NCBI GenBank assembly: GCA_007130545.1
Contig: SLSG01000153.1
Location: 1 to 7,935 of the forward strand
DNA from: Bacteroidales bacterium
Lineage (GTDB): Bacteria; Bacteroidota; Bacteroidia; Bacteroidales; UBA7960
Reading direction: 5' to 3'
Length of the DNA stretch: 7,935 nt
Each line of letters starts with the position of its first letter. Within the stretch, counting starts at the first letter, position 1. Positions 1 to 6,252 of this stretch are shown one piece after another. A model generated the notes under the pieces. That model did no database searches, was not told the DNA's origin, and worked only from the letters and a program-made list of their open reading frames with translations. The translations under genes were made by a program, and so were the position numbers.

Positions 1-2
1 TG

Positions 3-134
3 GAAGCGCTTGAATATTATGACTTCCCGGTGCTCATGGGCGCCGTACTGCTGATATCGGTCATGCTGGTGCTGCTGAACATATGCGTGGATATTGTGTA
101 TGGCTACCTGGATCCCAGGGTCCGTCTCACATAA
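3..134 (+). CDS. ABC transporter permease, Dpp/Opp type (C-terminal end only)
   Basis: This is the last 43 codons of a gene that begins before the window, read in frame 3 and ending in TAA. The residues run from EALEYYDFP through a hydrophobic stretch of about 20 residues (VLMGAVLLISVMLVLLNICV) to DIVYGYLDPRVRLT. A final membrane helix followed by D-x-x-Y-x-x-LDPR(V/I)R is the usual C-terminus of binding-protein-dependent transport permeases of the DppB/OppB/DppC class, which carry peptides, nickel or similar solutes across the inner membrane. The tyrosine-rich stretch before the helix also fits that family. The substrate cannot be told from this fragment. The next gene, tpiA, starts 61 bases downstream and is probably a separate unit. 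The family call is fairly sure; the subfamily is inferred from the tail alone. Confidence 0.75.
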   Translation, partial: EALEYYDFPVLMGAVLLISVMLVLLNICVDIVYGYLDPRVRLT

Positions 135-143
135 AGGCTGCAG

Positions 144-162
144 GCATCCCGCCCGGGCATGC
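144..162 (+). terminator. possible weak stem-loop after the permease gene
   Basis: Just downstream of the permease stop, GCATCCC (144-150) can pair with GGG-c-ATGC (155-162) across a 4-base loop, with one bulged C. It is followed by AAATAATT, not by a run of T, so a true intrinsic terminator is doubtful. The rest of the gap up to 195 is A/T-rich, ends AAAAAGAATAAA just before the tpiA ATG, and shows no TAnnTTTG promoter box. Confidence 0.2.
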
Positions 163-195
163 AAATAATTAACCTGAAAAATTAAAAAGAATAAA

Positions 196-969
196 ATGAG
201 AAAAAAGATCGTTGCCGGAAACTGGAAAATGAATACAGACCTGGATGGTGCCAAGGAACTGGCCTCCGGTGTATGCGGACTTCTAAACCGGGAAGTGCAG
301 GGTGGCACATCCCAGGTGCCGGAGGTGGTGCTTTTCCCCCCTCATGTGTTCCTGCCGCCGGTGGTCAGGATATGTGCGGATCATCAGGGCATCTCCGCAG
401 GTGCGCAGAACTGTCACCAGGAGGAGAAAGGCGCCTTCACCGGCGAGGTGTCAGCTGGAATGCTGGCTTCGCTGGGCGTAACCCATGTGCTTGTCGGGCA
501 TTCTGAGCGGAGGGCTTATTTCGGGGAGGATGACCAGATGCTGGCCAAAAAAGTGGAACGGGCGCTTGCCCACGGACTGACCCCGGTGTTCTGTTGCGGG
601 GAAATGCTGCAGGAGCGGGAGGCCGGAAACCATTTTGAGGTGATTAAATCCCAGCTGGGAAATGGCCTCTTCTGGCTGGACGAGATACAGATACGGAAGA
701 CCGTGATTGCCTATGAGCCGGTTTGGGCCATCGGGACCGGGGTCACGGCCAGTCCCGACCAGGCACAGGAGGTGCATGCCTTTATCAGGAAGTTGCTGGC
801 AGACAAATACGAAGCCGGGGTTTCAGCAAATCTCTCCATCCTTTATGGTGGTAGCTGCAACGCCCAGAACGCCCGGGAGCTTTTTTCCAGGCAGGATGTC
901 GATGGCGGACTGATCGGCGGGGCCTCCCTGAAAGCGGAAGATTTTATCAAAATCATTCAATCATTTTAA
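196..969 (+). CDS. tpiA: triose-phosphate isomerase
   Basis: This cytoplasmic enzyme of glycolysis and gluconeogenesis interconverts dihydroxyacetone phosphate and glyceraldehyde 3-phosphate. The 257-residue length is normal for a full TIM barrel. Visible landmarks are the N-terminal AGNWKMN with catalytic Lys11, the electrophile His102 in VGHSERR, the catalytic base Glu174 in AYEPVWAIGTG, and the phosphate-gripping segments YGGS (217-220) and GLIGGASL (238-245). The flexible loop 6 reads AIGTGVTAS, with Val at residue 183 where Lys is very common; this hinge position tolerates substitution. The ATG at 196 is preceded by an A-rich stretch and not by a Shine-Dalgarno sequence, and it puts the NWK motif at the usual distance from the start. 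prmA begins 10 bases after the stop, so the two are probably co-transcribed. The identification is essentially certain. Confidence 0.98.
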   Translation: MRKKIVAGNWKMNTDLDGAKELASGVCGLLNREVQGGTSQVPEVVLFPPHVFLPPVVRICADHQGISAGAQNCHQEEKGAFTGEVSAGMLASLGVTHVLVGHSERRAYFGEDDQMLAKKVERALAHGLTPVFCCGEMLQEREAGNHFEVIKSQLGNGLFWLDEIQIRKTVIAYEPVWAIGTGVTASPDQAQEVHAFIRKLLADKYEAGVSANLSILYGGSCNAQNARELFSRQDVDGGLIGGASLKAEDFIKIIQSF

Positions 970-979
970 TATTTCCGTT

Positions 980-1819
980 ATGGACTATGTGGAAGTGGAT
1001 TGCAAACTGAACCCGATGGATCCCTGGAGGGATATCCTGATTGCACAACTGGCCGATATCGGCTTCGAGAGTTTTGAAGAGACCCTGGAAGGGTTCAAGG
1101 CATTCATTGGGGAAACGAACTACCGGGAGGACCTGCTGGGGGGTGCCATGAGCCTGCCCGAAGCAGGGGTTGACCTGGAAATGTCTCACCAGGTGAGGGT
1201 GGTTGGGAACCAAAACTGGAATGCGGTGTGGGAAAGCAATTTTGAGCCCGTCTGGATCACTGACCAGGTATTTGTACGTGCCCCTTTTCATGAGGCACGG
1301 CCGGATGCGGCTTTCGAGATCATCATTGAGCCAAAGATGTCTTTTGGGACCGGCCATCATGAAACCACGGCACTGATGGTGGAGTGGCTGCTGGATTTGA
1401 AACTGAAAAACAAGGCGGTCCTGGACATGGGGTGCGGGACCGGGATACTTGCCATCCTGGCGGCCAAAAAGGGGGCCGCCCCGGTTTCTGCCATCGATAG
1501 CCACATCTCCGCATACGAGAATACCCTGGAGAATGCCGAGCGCAATGGCATGTCGTTTATAGATGTACAGCACGGGGACACCGGGCTGTTCTGGGATGAT
1601 ACCTTTGATGTGATCCTTGCCAACATCACAAAAAACGTCCTGATAGAGGACATCACGAAATACACCTCGGTGCTTAACCCCAGGGGCGTATTGATTTTGA
1701 GCGGTTTCCTGGAAATGGACAAGGGGGACATCGTGGCCCATGCCGCCAGCCTGGGACTGAAGTTTGACGGGGAAAAAAGAAACAACGACTGGATTGCAGT
1801 CAAACTGATCAAGGATTGA
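980..1819 (+). CDS. prmA: ribosomal protein L11 methyltransferase
   Basis: The product transfers methyl groups from S-adenosylmethionine to amino groups of ribosomal protein L11 in the cytoplasm. It has 279 residues, within the family's usual range. The first 100 or so residues form the substrate-recognition part, including the conserved NWNAVWESNFEPV (79-91). The catalytic domain follows: MSFGTGHHETT (120-130), a PrmA hallmark; the SAM-binding glycine loop VLDMGCGTGILAI (147-159); the acidic residue Asp173 ending strand 2 (AIDS); and DVILANIT (210-217), motif IV of the family. The stretch after Asp173, SHISAYENTLENAERNG, departs from the more usual DIDxWA pattern but keeps the helix that follows. 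The gene lies 10 bases after tpiA and 8 bases before the preferred plsY start. I see no regulatory signal of its own. Confidence 0.96.
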   Translation: MDYVEVDCKLNPMDPWRDILIAQLADIGFESFEETLEGFKAFIGETNYREDLLGGAMSLPEAGVDLEMSHQVRVVGNQNWNAVWESNFEPVWITDQVFVRAPFHEARPDAAFEIIIEPKMSFGTGHHETTALMVEWLLDLKLKNKAVLDMGCGTGILAILAAKKGAAPVSAIDSHISAYENTLENAERNGMSFIDVQHGDTGLFWDDTFDVILANITKNVLIEDITKYTSVLNPRGVLILSGFLEMDKGDIVAHAASLGLKFDGEKRNNDWIAVKLIKD

Positions 1820-1827
1820 TCCTGCTT

Positions 1828-2472
1828 ATGTCTATTCCGATAATGCCCCTGGCACTTTGCGTGGCCGGGGCCTACTTGCTGGGATCCGTTCCCACTGCGG
1901 TCTGGGCCGGGAAATGGTTCTTTGGCATCGATGTACGCGATCATGGGAGCGGAAATGCCGGCGCCACCAATGTATACCGGGTTCTGGGCGCAAAAACGGC
2001 CATTGCCGTGCTGCTGATCGATGCCCTGAAAGGTGCGGCAGCAGTTTCACTGGGCCATTTTGTCAGGCACTTGTTTGCCGTGGAGGAGTGGTTCGTTGTT
2101 TTCTTGTTTCTGTTGGGGGCCCTGGCCCTCTTGGGACACGTCTTCCCGCTGTTTGCCGGATTCAGGGGAGGCAAAGGCATCGCCACGCTTGCGGGGATCA
2201 TCGTGATCCTGTTCCCGGGAGCCATCCTGATCTGCCTGGGTGTTTTCCTGCTGGCGTTTATCCCCACCAGGTATGTTTCACTGGGTTCCATGCTGGCTGC
2301 ACTGGCATTTCCGGCCGTGGTGCTGTGGATATTGCCGCAACCGCTTCTGCCTGAAATCGTTTTCTCTGTGCTGGTGGCCATATTTGTGCCCCTGACCCAT
2401 TTGAAAAATATCAGCAGGCTGCTTAAAGGGCAGGAAAACAAGATCCGGTTCAGCAAAAAGCAGGACGAATAG
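1828..2472 (+). CDS. plsY: glycerol-3-phosphate acyltransferase PlsY
   Basis: This integral inner-membrane enzyme makes lysophosphatidic acid from acyl-phosphate and glycerol 3-phosphate, the first acylation step of phospholipid synthesis. With the ATG at 1828 it has 214 residues, typical of PlsY. The three conserved cytoplasmic motifs are present: GSVPTAVWAG (19-28), continued by the HGSGNAGATNVYRVLG block (39-54); FRGGKGIAT (112-120); and the C-terminal HLKNISRLLKGQENKI (191-206). Between them lie several hydrophobic helices, at about 7-25, 57-75, 88-108, 121-145 and 150-190. A TTG at 1816 would give 218 residues and overlap the prmA stop, but the ATG just downstream is more likely. The gene is tightly linked to prmA and appears to be last in this unit. 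No hairpin terminator is visible after its TAG. Confidence 0.96.
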   Translation: MSIPIMPLALCVAGAYLLGSVPTAVWAGKWFFGIDVRDHGSGNAGATNVYRVLGAKTAIAVLLIDALKGAAAVSLGHFVRHLFAVEEWFVVFLFLLGALALLGHVFPLFAGFRGGKGIATLAGIIVILFPGAILICLGVFLLAFIPTRYVSLGSMLAALAFPAVVLWILPQPLLPEIVFSVLVAIFVPLTHLKNISRLLKGQENKIRFSKKQDE

Positions 2473-2507
2473 TATTTTTATACGCTCAATACATGCTCTT
2501 TTTTTAA

Positions 2508-2515
2508 TACCTTTG
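2508..2515 (+). promoter_or_regulatory. candidate Bacteroidota -7 promoter element for nfeD-floA
   Basis: TACCTTTG matches the Bacteroidota consensus TAnnTTTG. It sits 25 bases before the nfeD ATG, so transcription would start near 2520 with a leader of about 20 bases. No convincing TTTG element is seen around -33, only T-rich sequence (seven T at 2499-2505). Just downstream, GTTTG (2515-2519) and CAAAC (2526-2530) could form a weak hairpin. The position in the only sizeable gap between plsY and nfeD supports the call. Confidence 0.45.
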
Positions 2516-2540
2516 TTTGTGACCGCAAACACATAGTTAT

Positions 2541-3008
2541 ATGACCTGGTTGATCGTTGTTAGTCTAATCGTGGTGGGAATTGTGTTTCTGCTGCTTGAG
2601 ATACTGGTGGTGCCCGGTGCCACCCTTGTCGGACTGGCCGGCATTGGCATGCTGGTTGCGGGTGTGGTGGTGGCGTTCAACCAATATGGGGTCCCGGTCG
2701 GAATCATGACCCTCATTGGCTCCCTGGCGCTTAGCCTGGTTTCCATTGGATTTGCGCTGAAGTCGAACACCTGGAAGAAAGCCATGCTCAGCTCGGAGCT
2801 GCATGGAAGGGTGAACATCGTGGAATCTGAAAAGATTAAGGTGGGGGACGAGGGTACCACCATTACCCGGCTTAATCCGATGGGCAAAGCCCTCATCAAT
2901 GAAGATTACTATGAGGTGACATCGAAGGACAACCTGATTGCCGAGAATACCCCGGTGACCGTGGTCAAGGTGGAAGGAAATAAAATCATTGTTAAACTTA
3001 AATCATAA
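2541..3008 (+). CDS. NfeD-family membrane protein (short form)
   Basis: NfeD proteins are membrane partners of SPFH/flotillin-like proteins; the short form is thought to help organise them in the membrane. This one has 155 residues. It opens directly with a hydrophobic segment (about 3-23), followed by two more (about 28-47 and 52-73), without a cleavable signal peptide. The C-terminal soluble part (about 85-155) has the pattern of the NfeD OB-fold: VGDEGTTITRLNPMGKALI, then a short strand, then VTVVKVEGNKIIVK. The long-form ClpP-like serine protease domain is absent, so this protein should not be a protease. floA starts only 6 bases after its stop; this NfeD-SPFH pairing is a recognised conserved arrangement and strongly supports the call. 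Translation likely starts at the ATG at 2541, behind a TAnnTTTG box. Confidence 0.9.
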   Translation: MTWLIVVSLIVVGIVFLLLEILVVPGATLVGLAGIGMLVAGVVVAFNQYGVPVGIMTLIGSLALSLVSIGFALKSNTWKKAMLSSELHGRVNIVESEKIKVGDEGTTITRLNPMGKALINEDYYEVTSKDNLIAENTPVTVVKVEGNKIIVKLKS

Positions 3009-3014
3009 GAGAAA

Positions 3015-4025
3015 ATGGATCCGAACAATATTGGAATTATCATTGCCATCGCCCTGGTAAGCATTGTGGGGCTGTGGGTCATTTTTTACTTTATCCCGGT
3101 TGGACTGTGGTTCTCGGCGCTGGTTTCCGGCGTAAGGATCAGCTTGCTGCAACTGGTGCTGATGCGCTGGAGGAAGATTCCGCCCGCGGTCATTGTGAAC
3201 AACCTGATCTCTGCCACCAAAGCCGGACTGAGCCTGAACCGGAATGACCTGGAAGCGCATTACCTGGCAGGGGGAAGGGTGAAGGCGGTCGTGAATGCCT
3301 TGATCAGTGCGGACAAGGCAAATATTCCGCTGGACTTCAAAACGGCGACGGCCATTGACCTGGCCGGACGCGATGTGCTGGAAGCCGTGCAGATGTCGGT
3401 TAAGCCCAAGGTCATCAACACCCCGCCGGTGGCTGCCGTGGCCAAGGACGGGATCCAGCTGATCGCCAAGGCAAGGGTGACCCTGAGGGCCAACATCAAA
3501 CAGCTAGTGGGTGGCGCCGGGGAGGAAACCATTCTTGCCCGTGTGGGCGAAGGCATTGTGACCTCTATAGGTTCGGCCAACAACCACAAACAGGTGCTGG
3601 AGAATCCCGACAGCATTTCCAAGGTCGTGCTCTCAAAAGGCCTGGATTCCGGAACGGCCTACGAGATTCTTTCCATTGACATTGCCGACATCGACGTGGG
3701 CAAGAACATCGGGGCCATGCTGCAGATCGACCAGGCCAATGCCGATAAGAACATTGCCCAGGCCAAGGCCGAGGAACGCCGTGCGATGGCCGTTGCTGCC
3801 GAGCAGGAAATGAAGGCGAAAGCCCAGGAAGCCCGGGCCAAAGTAATCGAAGCGGAAGCTGAGATCCCCAAAGCAATTTCTGAATCGTTCAGGAGCGGGA
3901 ACCTCGGGATAATGGACTATTACCGCATGGAGAATATCAAGGCCGATACCGGGATGAGAGAGAATATCGGTAAACCTGGTGGTGGCCAATCCAAAGGCAA
4001 ATCCGGGGATAGCCAGAACAAATAA
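3015..4025 (+). CDS. floA: flotillin-like protein FloA (SPFH family)
   Basis: FloA is a membrane-bound scaffold that forms functional membrane microdomains in bacteria. The 336-residue product is the size of the YqfA/FloA family. An N-terminal hydrophobic hairpin (about 6-48) anchors it without a signal peptide. The conserved core begins at MRWRKIPPAVIVNNLISATKAGL (50-72), read here in two parts: MRWRKIPP and IVNNLISATKAGL. The SPFH-like domain follows, with AHYLAGGRV (81-89), INTPPVAAVAKDGIQL (134-149), a typical FloA block, and ARVGEGIVTSIGS (175-187). Residues about 240-285 are rich in Ala, Glu and Lys and should form the coiled coil used in oligomerisation. The tail from about 318 is Gly, Ser and Lys rich and looks disordered. 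The gene is 6 bases after the nfeD-type gene and is closed by a strong terminator, so the pair forms its own transcription unit. Confidence 0.95.
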   Translation: MDPNNIGIIIAIALVSIVGLWVIFYFIPVGLWFSALVSGVRISLLQLVLMRWRKIPPAVIVNNLISATKAGLSLNRNDLEAHYLAGGRVKAVVNALISADKANIPLDFKTATAIDLAGRDVLEAVQMSVKPKVINTPPVAAVAKDGIQLIAKARVTLRANIKQLVGGAGEETILARVGEGIVTSIGSANNHKQVLENPDSISKVVLSKGLDSGTAYEILSIDIADIDVGKNIGAMLQIDQANADKNIAQAKAEERRAMAVAAEQEMKAKAQEARAKVIEAEAEIPKAISESFRSGNLGIMDYYRMENIKADTGMRENIGKPGGGQSKGKSGDSQNK

Positions 4026-4059
4026 GCCGAAGCGGACAAGACCCGCAGGCGAATAAACT

Positions 4060-4100
4060 TTGAAGGGTTCCGGACTGCAACGGAACCCTTCAATTATTTT
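4060..4100 (+). terminator. intrinsic terminator after floA
   Basis: A perfect 13-base inverted repeat, TTGAAGGGTTCCG (4060-4072) and CGGAACCCTTCAA (4081-4093), encloses an 8-base loop and is followed by TTATTTT. It starts 34 bases after the floA stop. The stem is strong and the T-rich tail is in the right place for Rho-independent termination of nfeD-floA. The following gene's reading frame runs open back through this hairpin from a TTG at 4060, but a hairpin of this kind argues that the real start is further down. Confidence 0.85.
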
Positions 4101-4113
4101 CCCGATTTCGCAT

Positions 4114-4121
4114 TATCTTTG
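4114..4121 (+). promoter_or_regulatory. candidate Bacteroidota -7 promoter element for the vWA-protease-rarA unit
   Basis: TATCTTTG fits the TAnnTTTG consensus and lies 13 bases beyond the terminator's T tail, where a new promoter is expected. No clear TTTG is seen near -33; that region overlaps the terminator's right arm and tail. The box ends only 4 bases before the first ATG (4126), so the RNA would start about at that ATG. Either the message is leaderless or the ATG at 4150 is used with a leader of about 24 bases. Confidence 0.45.
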
Positions 4122-4125
4122 TTCT

Positions 4126-6243
4126 ATGAGTTTTTTCCTTGTTTTGGGGATGGGAGGATTGGGATTCAATGTGCTGCTTGACTACCCGGCCTGGTTCCTG
4201 CTCTTCTGCCTGCTGGCCGGTGCGGCTTATGCTGCATTGCTATACCACCGCAATGCCCGGGACGGGTTCTCTCCGTTGCAGACAAAGGCATTTGCGGTTT
4301 TTCGTTTTTTGTCCGTCAGCCTGCTGTGCTTTTTGCTGCTCGGACCCATGGTGGAGCGGGTAATCAGGCAGGTGGAAGACCCTTTGCTGATATTTGCACA
4401 GGACAATTCAGGCTCTATCGTCATCCATGCCGATGCCCTGGATGTGTCTGCCTATCTGGAGGGGAGGGACAGCTTCCTGGATGCCATGGAAAGACGCTAC
4501 CAGGTGCGCAGCTATGCCTTCGGTGAGGAGTTCCGGGCATCAGATTCCATTGCCTTCGGGGAGAAAATGACCGATATTTCTGAGGTCTTTTCCGGCATAG
4601 ACCAGCACTACAGCAACCGGAACATCGGGGCTGTGGTATTGGCCAGTGACGGACTCTACAACAGGGGGATTAACCCGCTATATGCCTCCGCGGGAAAGCC
4701 CTATCCGGTTTATACCATCGCCCTGGGCGATACCACGCCCAGGCATGACCTGCTCATTGGCAGGGTGAACCACAACCGCATCACCTTCCTCGGCAACGAT
4801 TTCCCGCTGGAGGTAGTGGTGGAGGCCAGGCAGGGGGACGGACGCTCCAGCCGGCTGACCATCAGCAGGGGGGGGGAGACCCTTTTTGCCCAAACACTGG
4901 ACTTTTCTGGTGATCACGACATTCAGACCATTCCGGTGGAGCTTAATGCCGATGTGCCAGGGATGCAGCGCTACCGGGCTGCCATTGCACCCTCAGGTGA
5001 CGAGGTCAGCCTGGCCAACAATACGATGGACTTTTATATCGATGTGATTGATGGCAGGCAGCAGGTGTTGGTCCTTGCCCATGCCCCGCATCCGGATGTG
5101 GGTGCCCTTAGAATGGCATTGGAAGAGAACGAGAACTACGAGGTGACCGTCTCCATGTTGGATGCGTTCGAAGGGAATATTGAGGCCTTTAACTTATTGA
5201 TTTTACATCAGTTACCCGGACCAGGACGTTCTATACAGGGCTTAATGGAACAGGTTTCCGCTGCGGAACTGTCCTGCCTGTTTATCCTTGGCCAGCAGAC
5301 CGACCTGGCCGCATTTAATCAACTCAGAACCGGGCTGGCCATTTCTCCCCGCTCGGACGCATTCACGGAAACCCTTCCGGCATTGGATGCAGGCTTCTCC
5401 CTGTTCTCCGTTCCGGAGCAGACCAGGAGCCTTCTGCCTTCCTTTCCCCCGCTGTTTTCCCCGTTTGCAAGGTATACCACGGCCGCAGGCACGCAGGTCA
5501 TGCTCAACCAGCGCATTGGACAGGTGGTAAGCGACCAGCCCCTGCTTGCCTTTTCCCGGGCCGGGGCTTGGAAGACAGGTGTCATTACAGGTGAGGGGAT
5601 CTGGAGGTGGCGGCTGTCTGCCTTTGCGAGGACCGGCAGCCATGACGCCTTTGATGAACTGATCCACAGGTTGGCACAGTACCTTTCGGTAAGAGAGGAC
5701 AGGAGCTTGTTCCGGGTGAATATGGAAGCCTTCCTTTATGAGAACGAGGAGGTGCAACTGGAGGCAGAGTTGTATAGCCGGACCTATGAACTGGTCAATG
5801 AACCCGAGGTGTCGGTAGTGATCGTCAATGAGGATGGCCAGAGCTTCCCCTACCAGATGAGCCGGACCTCCAAGGCTTACCGGCTCACTGCGGGAACTTT
5901 CCAGCCGGGTGAATATACCTATGAGGCCAGCACCAGTTTCGGTGGCGAAAGGTTTACCGCCGGTGGCCGGTTCACCGTCTCTCCGCTGAACCTGGAAGAA
6001 CTGCGGACCATTGCCGACCACAACCTGTTGTTCCGGATGGCTGAACAGTCTGGGGGTGTAATGTTTTATCCGGAGCAGTGGCAGAAATTGTCAGACCATC
6101 TGCTGGACAGGGAGGACGTCAGTCCGGTGATGTACGCACGGAAGACCTTTGATGAGCTGGTCAATATGAAAATATTGTTTTTTGTTATCCTGCTGCTGCT
6201 GACAGGGGAGTGGTTCATGCGCAAGCGAAGCGGAAGCTATTAA
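4126..6243 (+). CDS. membrane-anchored vWA-domain protein of unknown function
   Basis: I recognise the architecture but not a named gene. From the ATG at 4126 it has 705 residues; ATG 4150 (697 residues) is a good alternative, and TTG 4060 would lie in the terminator. Two membrane helices (about 20-40 and 55-74) flank a positively charged loop; a third helix (about 681-697) precedes a short RKRSGSY tail. This predicts that most of the protein, 80-680, lies in the periplasm. Residues about 86-205 look like a von Willebrand A domain with a complete metal site: D93-x-S95-x-S97, T149 and D175 in ASDG. A beta-sandwich-like stretch follows, then a Rossmann-like segment from about 311 (QQVLVLAHAP) resembling the inactive glutamine-amidotransferase-like domains of similar bacterial proteins, then a beta-rich part (about 530-620). 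BatA/BatB-type proteins are related in layout. A run of nine G lies at 4868-4876. The M48 protease gene begins 9 bases downstream. Confidence 0.8.
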   Translation: MSFFLVLGMGGLGFNVLLDYPAWFLLFCLLAGAAYAALLYHRNARDGFSPLQTKAFAVFRFLSVSLLCFLLLGPMVERVIRQVEDPLLIFAQDNSGSIVIHADALDVSAYLEGRDSFLDAMERRYQVRSYAFGEEFRASDSIAFGEKMTDISEVFSGIDQHYSNRNIGAVVLASDGLYNRGINPLYASAGKPYPVYTIALGDTTPRHDLLIGRVNHNRITFLGNDFPLEVVVEARQGDGRSSRLTISRGGETLFAQTLDFSGDHDIQTIPVELNADVPGMQRYRAAIAPSGDEVSLANNTMDFYIDVIDGRQQVLVLAHAPHPDVGALRMALEENENYEVTVSMLDAFEGNIEAFNLLILHQLPGPGRSIQGLMEQVSAAELSCLFILGQQTDLAAFNQLRTGLAISPRSDAFTETLPALDAGFSLFSVPEQTRSLLPSFPPLFSPFARYTTAAGTQVMLNQRIGQVVSDQPLLAFSRAGAWKTGVITGEGIWRWRLSAFARTGSHDAFDELIHRLAQYLSVREDRSLFRVNMEAFLYENEEVQLEAELYSRTYELVNEPEVSVVIVNEDGQSFPYQMSRTSKAYRLTAGTFQPGEYTYEASTSFGGERFTAGGRFTVSPLNLEELRTIADHNLLFRMAEQSGGVMFYPEQWQKLSDHLLDREDVSPVMYARKTFDELVNMKILFFVILLLLTGEWFMRKRSGSY

Positions 6244-6252
6244 GTAGACCCT

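Noticed and set aside
953..1741. Open frame of 262 codons on the minus strand across prmA
   Set aside because: It lies wholly opposite a certain gene, has no recognisable domain, and its composition (His, Pro and Gln rich) is that of an antisense shadow.
1816..1827. TTG start for plsY overlapping the prmA stop
   Set aside because: It adds only four residues; an ATG lies at 1828 and gives a normal PlsY N-terminus.
1857..2354. Open frame of 165 codons on the plus strand inside plsY
   Set aside because: It is rich in Arg, Cys, His and Gly as expected for an out-of-frame reading of plsY, which has all its conserved motifs in the other frame.
2472..2505. Possible terminator after plsY (GTAT/ATAC hairpin and a run of seven T)
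   Set aside because: The stem is only four A/T-rich base pairs and does not adjoin the T run, so it is too weak to call.
3730..3870. Repeat-like GCC/AAG/GAG-rich stretch in floA
   Set aside because: It is the Ala-Glu-Lys coiled coil typical of FloA and not a DNA repeat.
5242..6021. Open frame of 259 codons on the minus strand inside the vWA gene
   Set aside because: It has no motif and no start context, and is opposite a well-formed coding region; GC-rich codon use in this genome leaves long antisense frames open.
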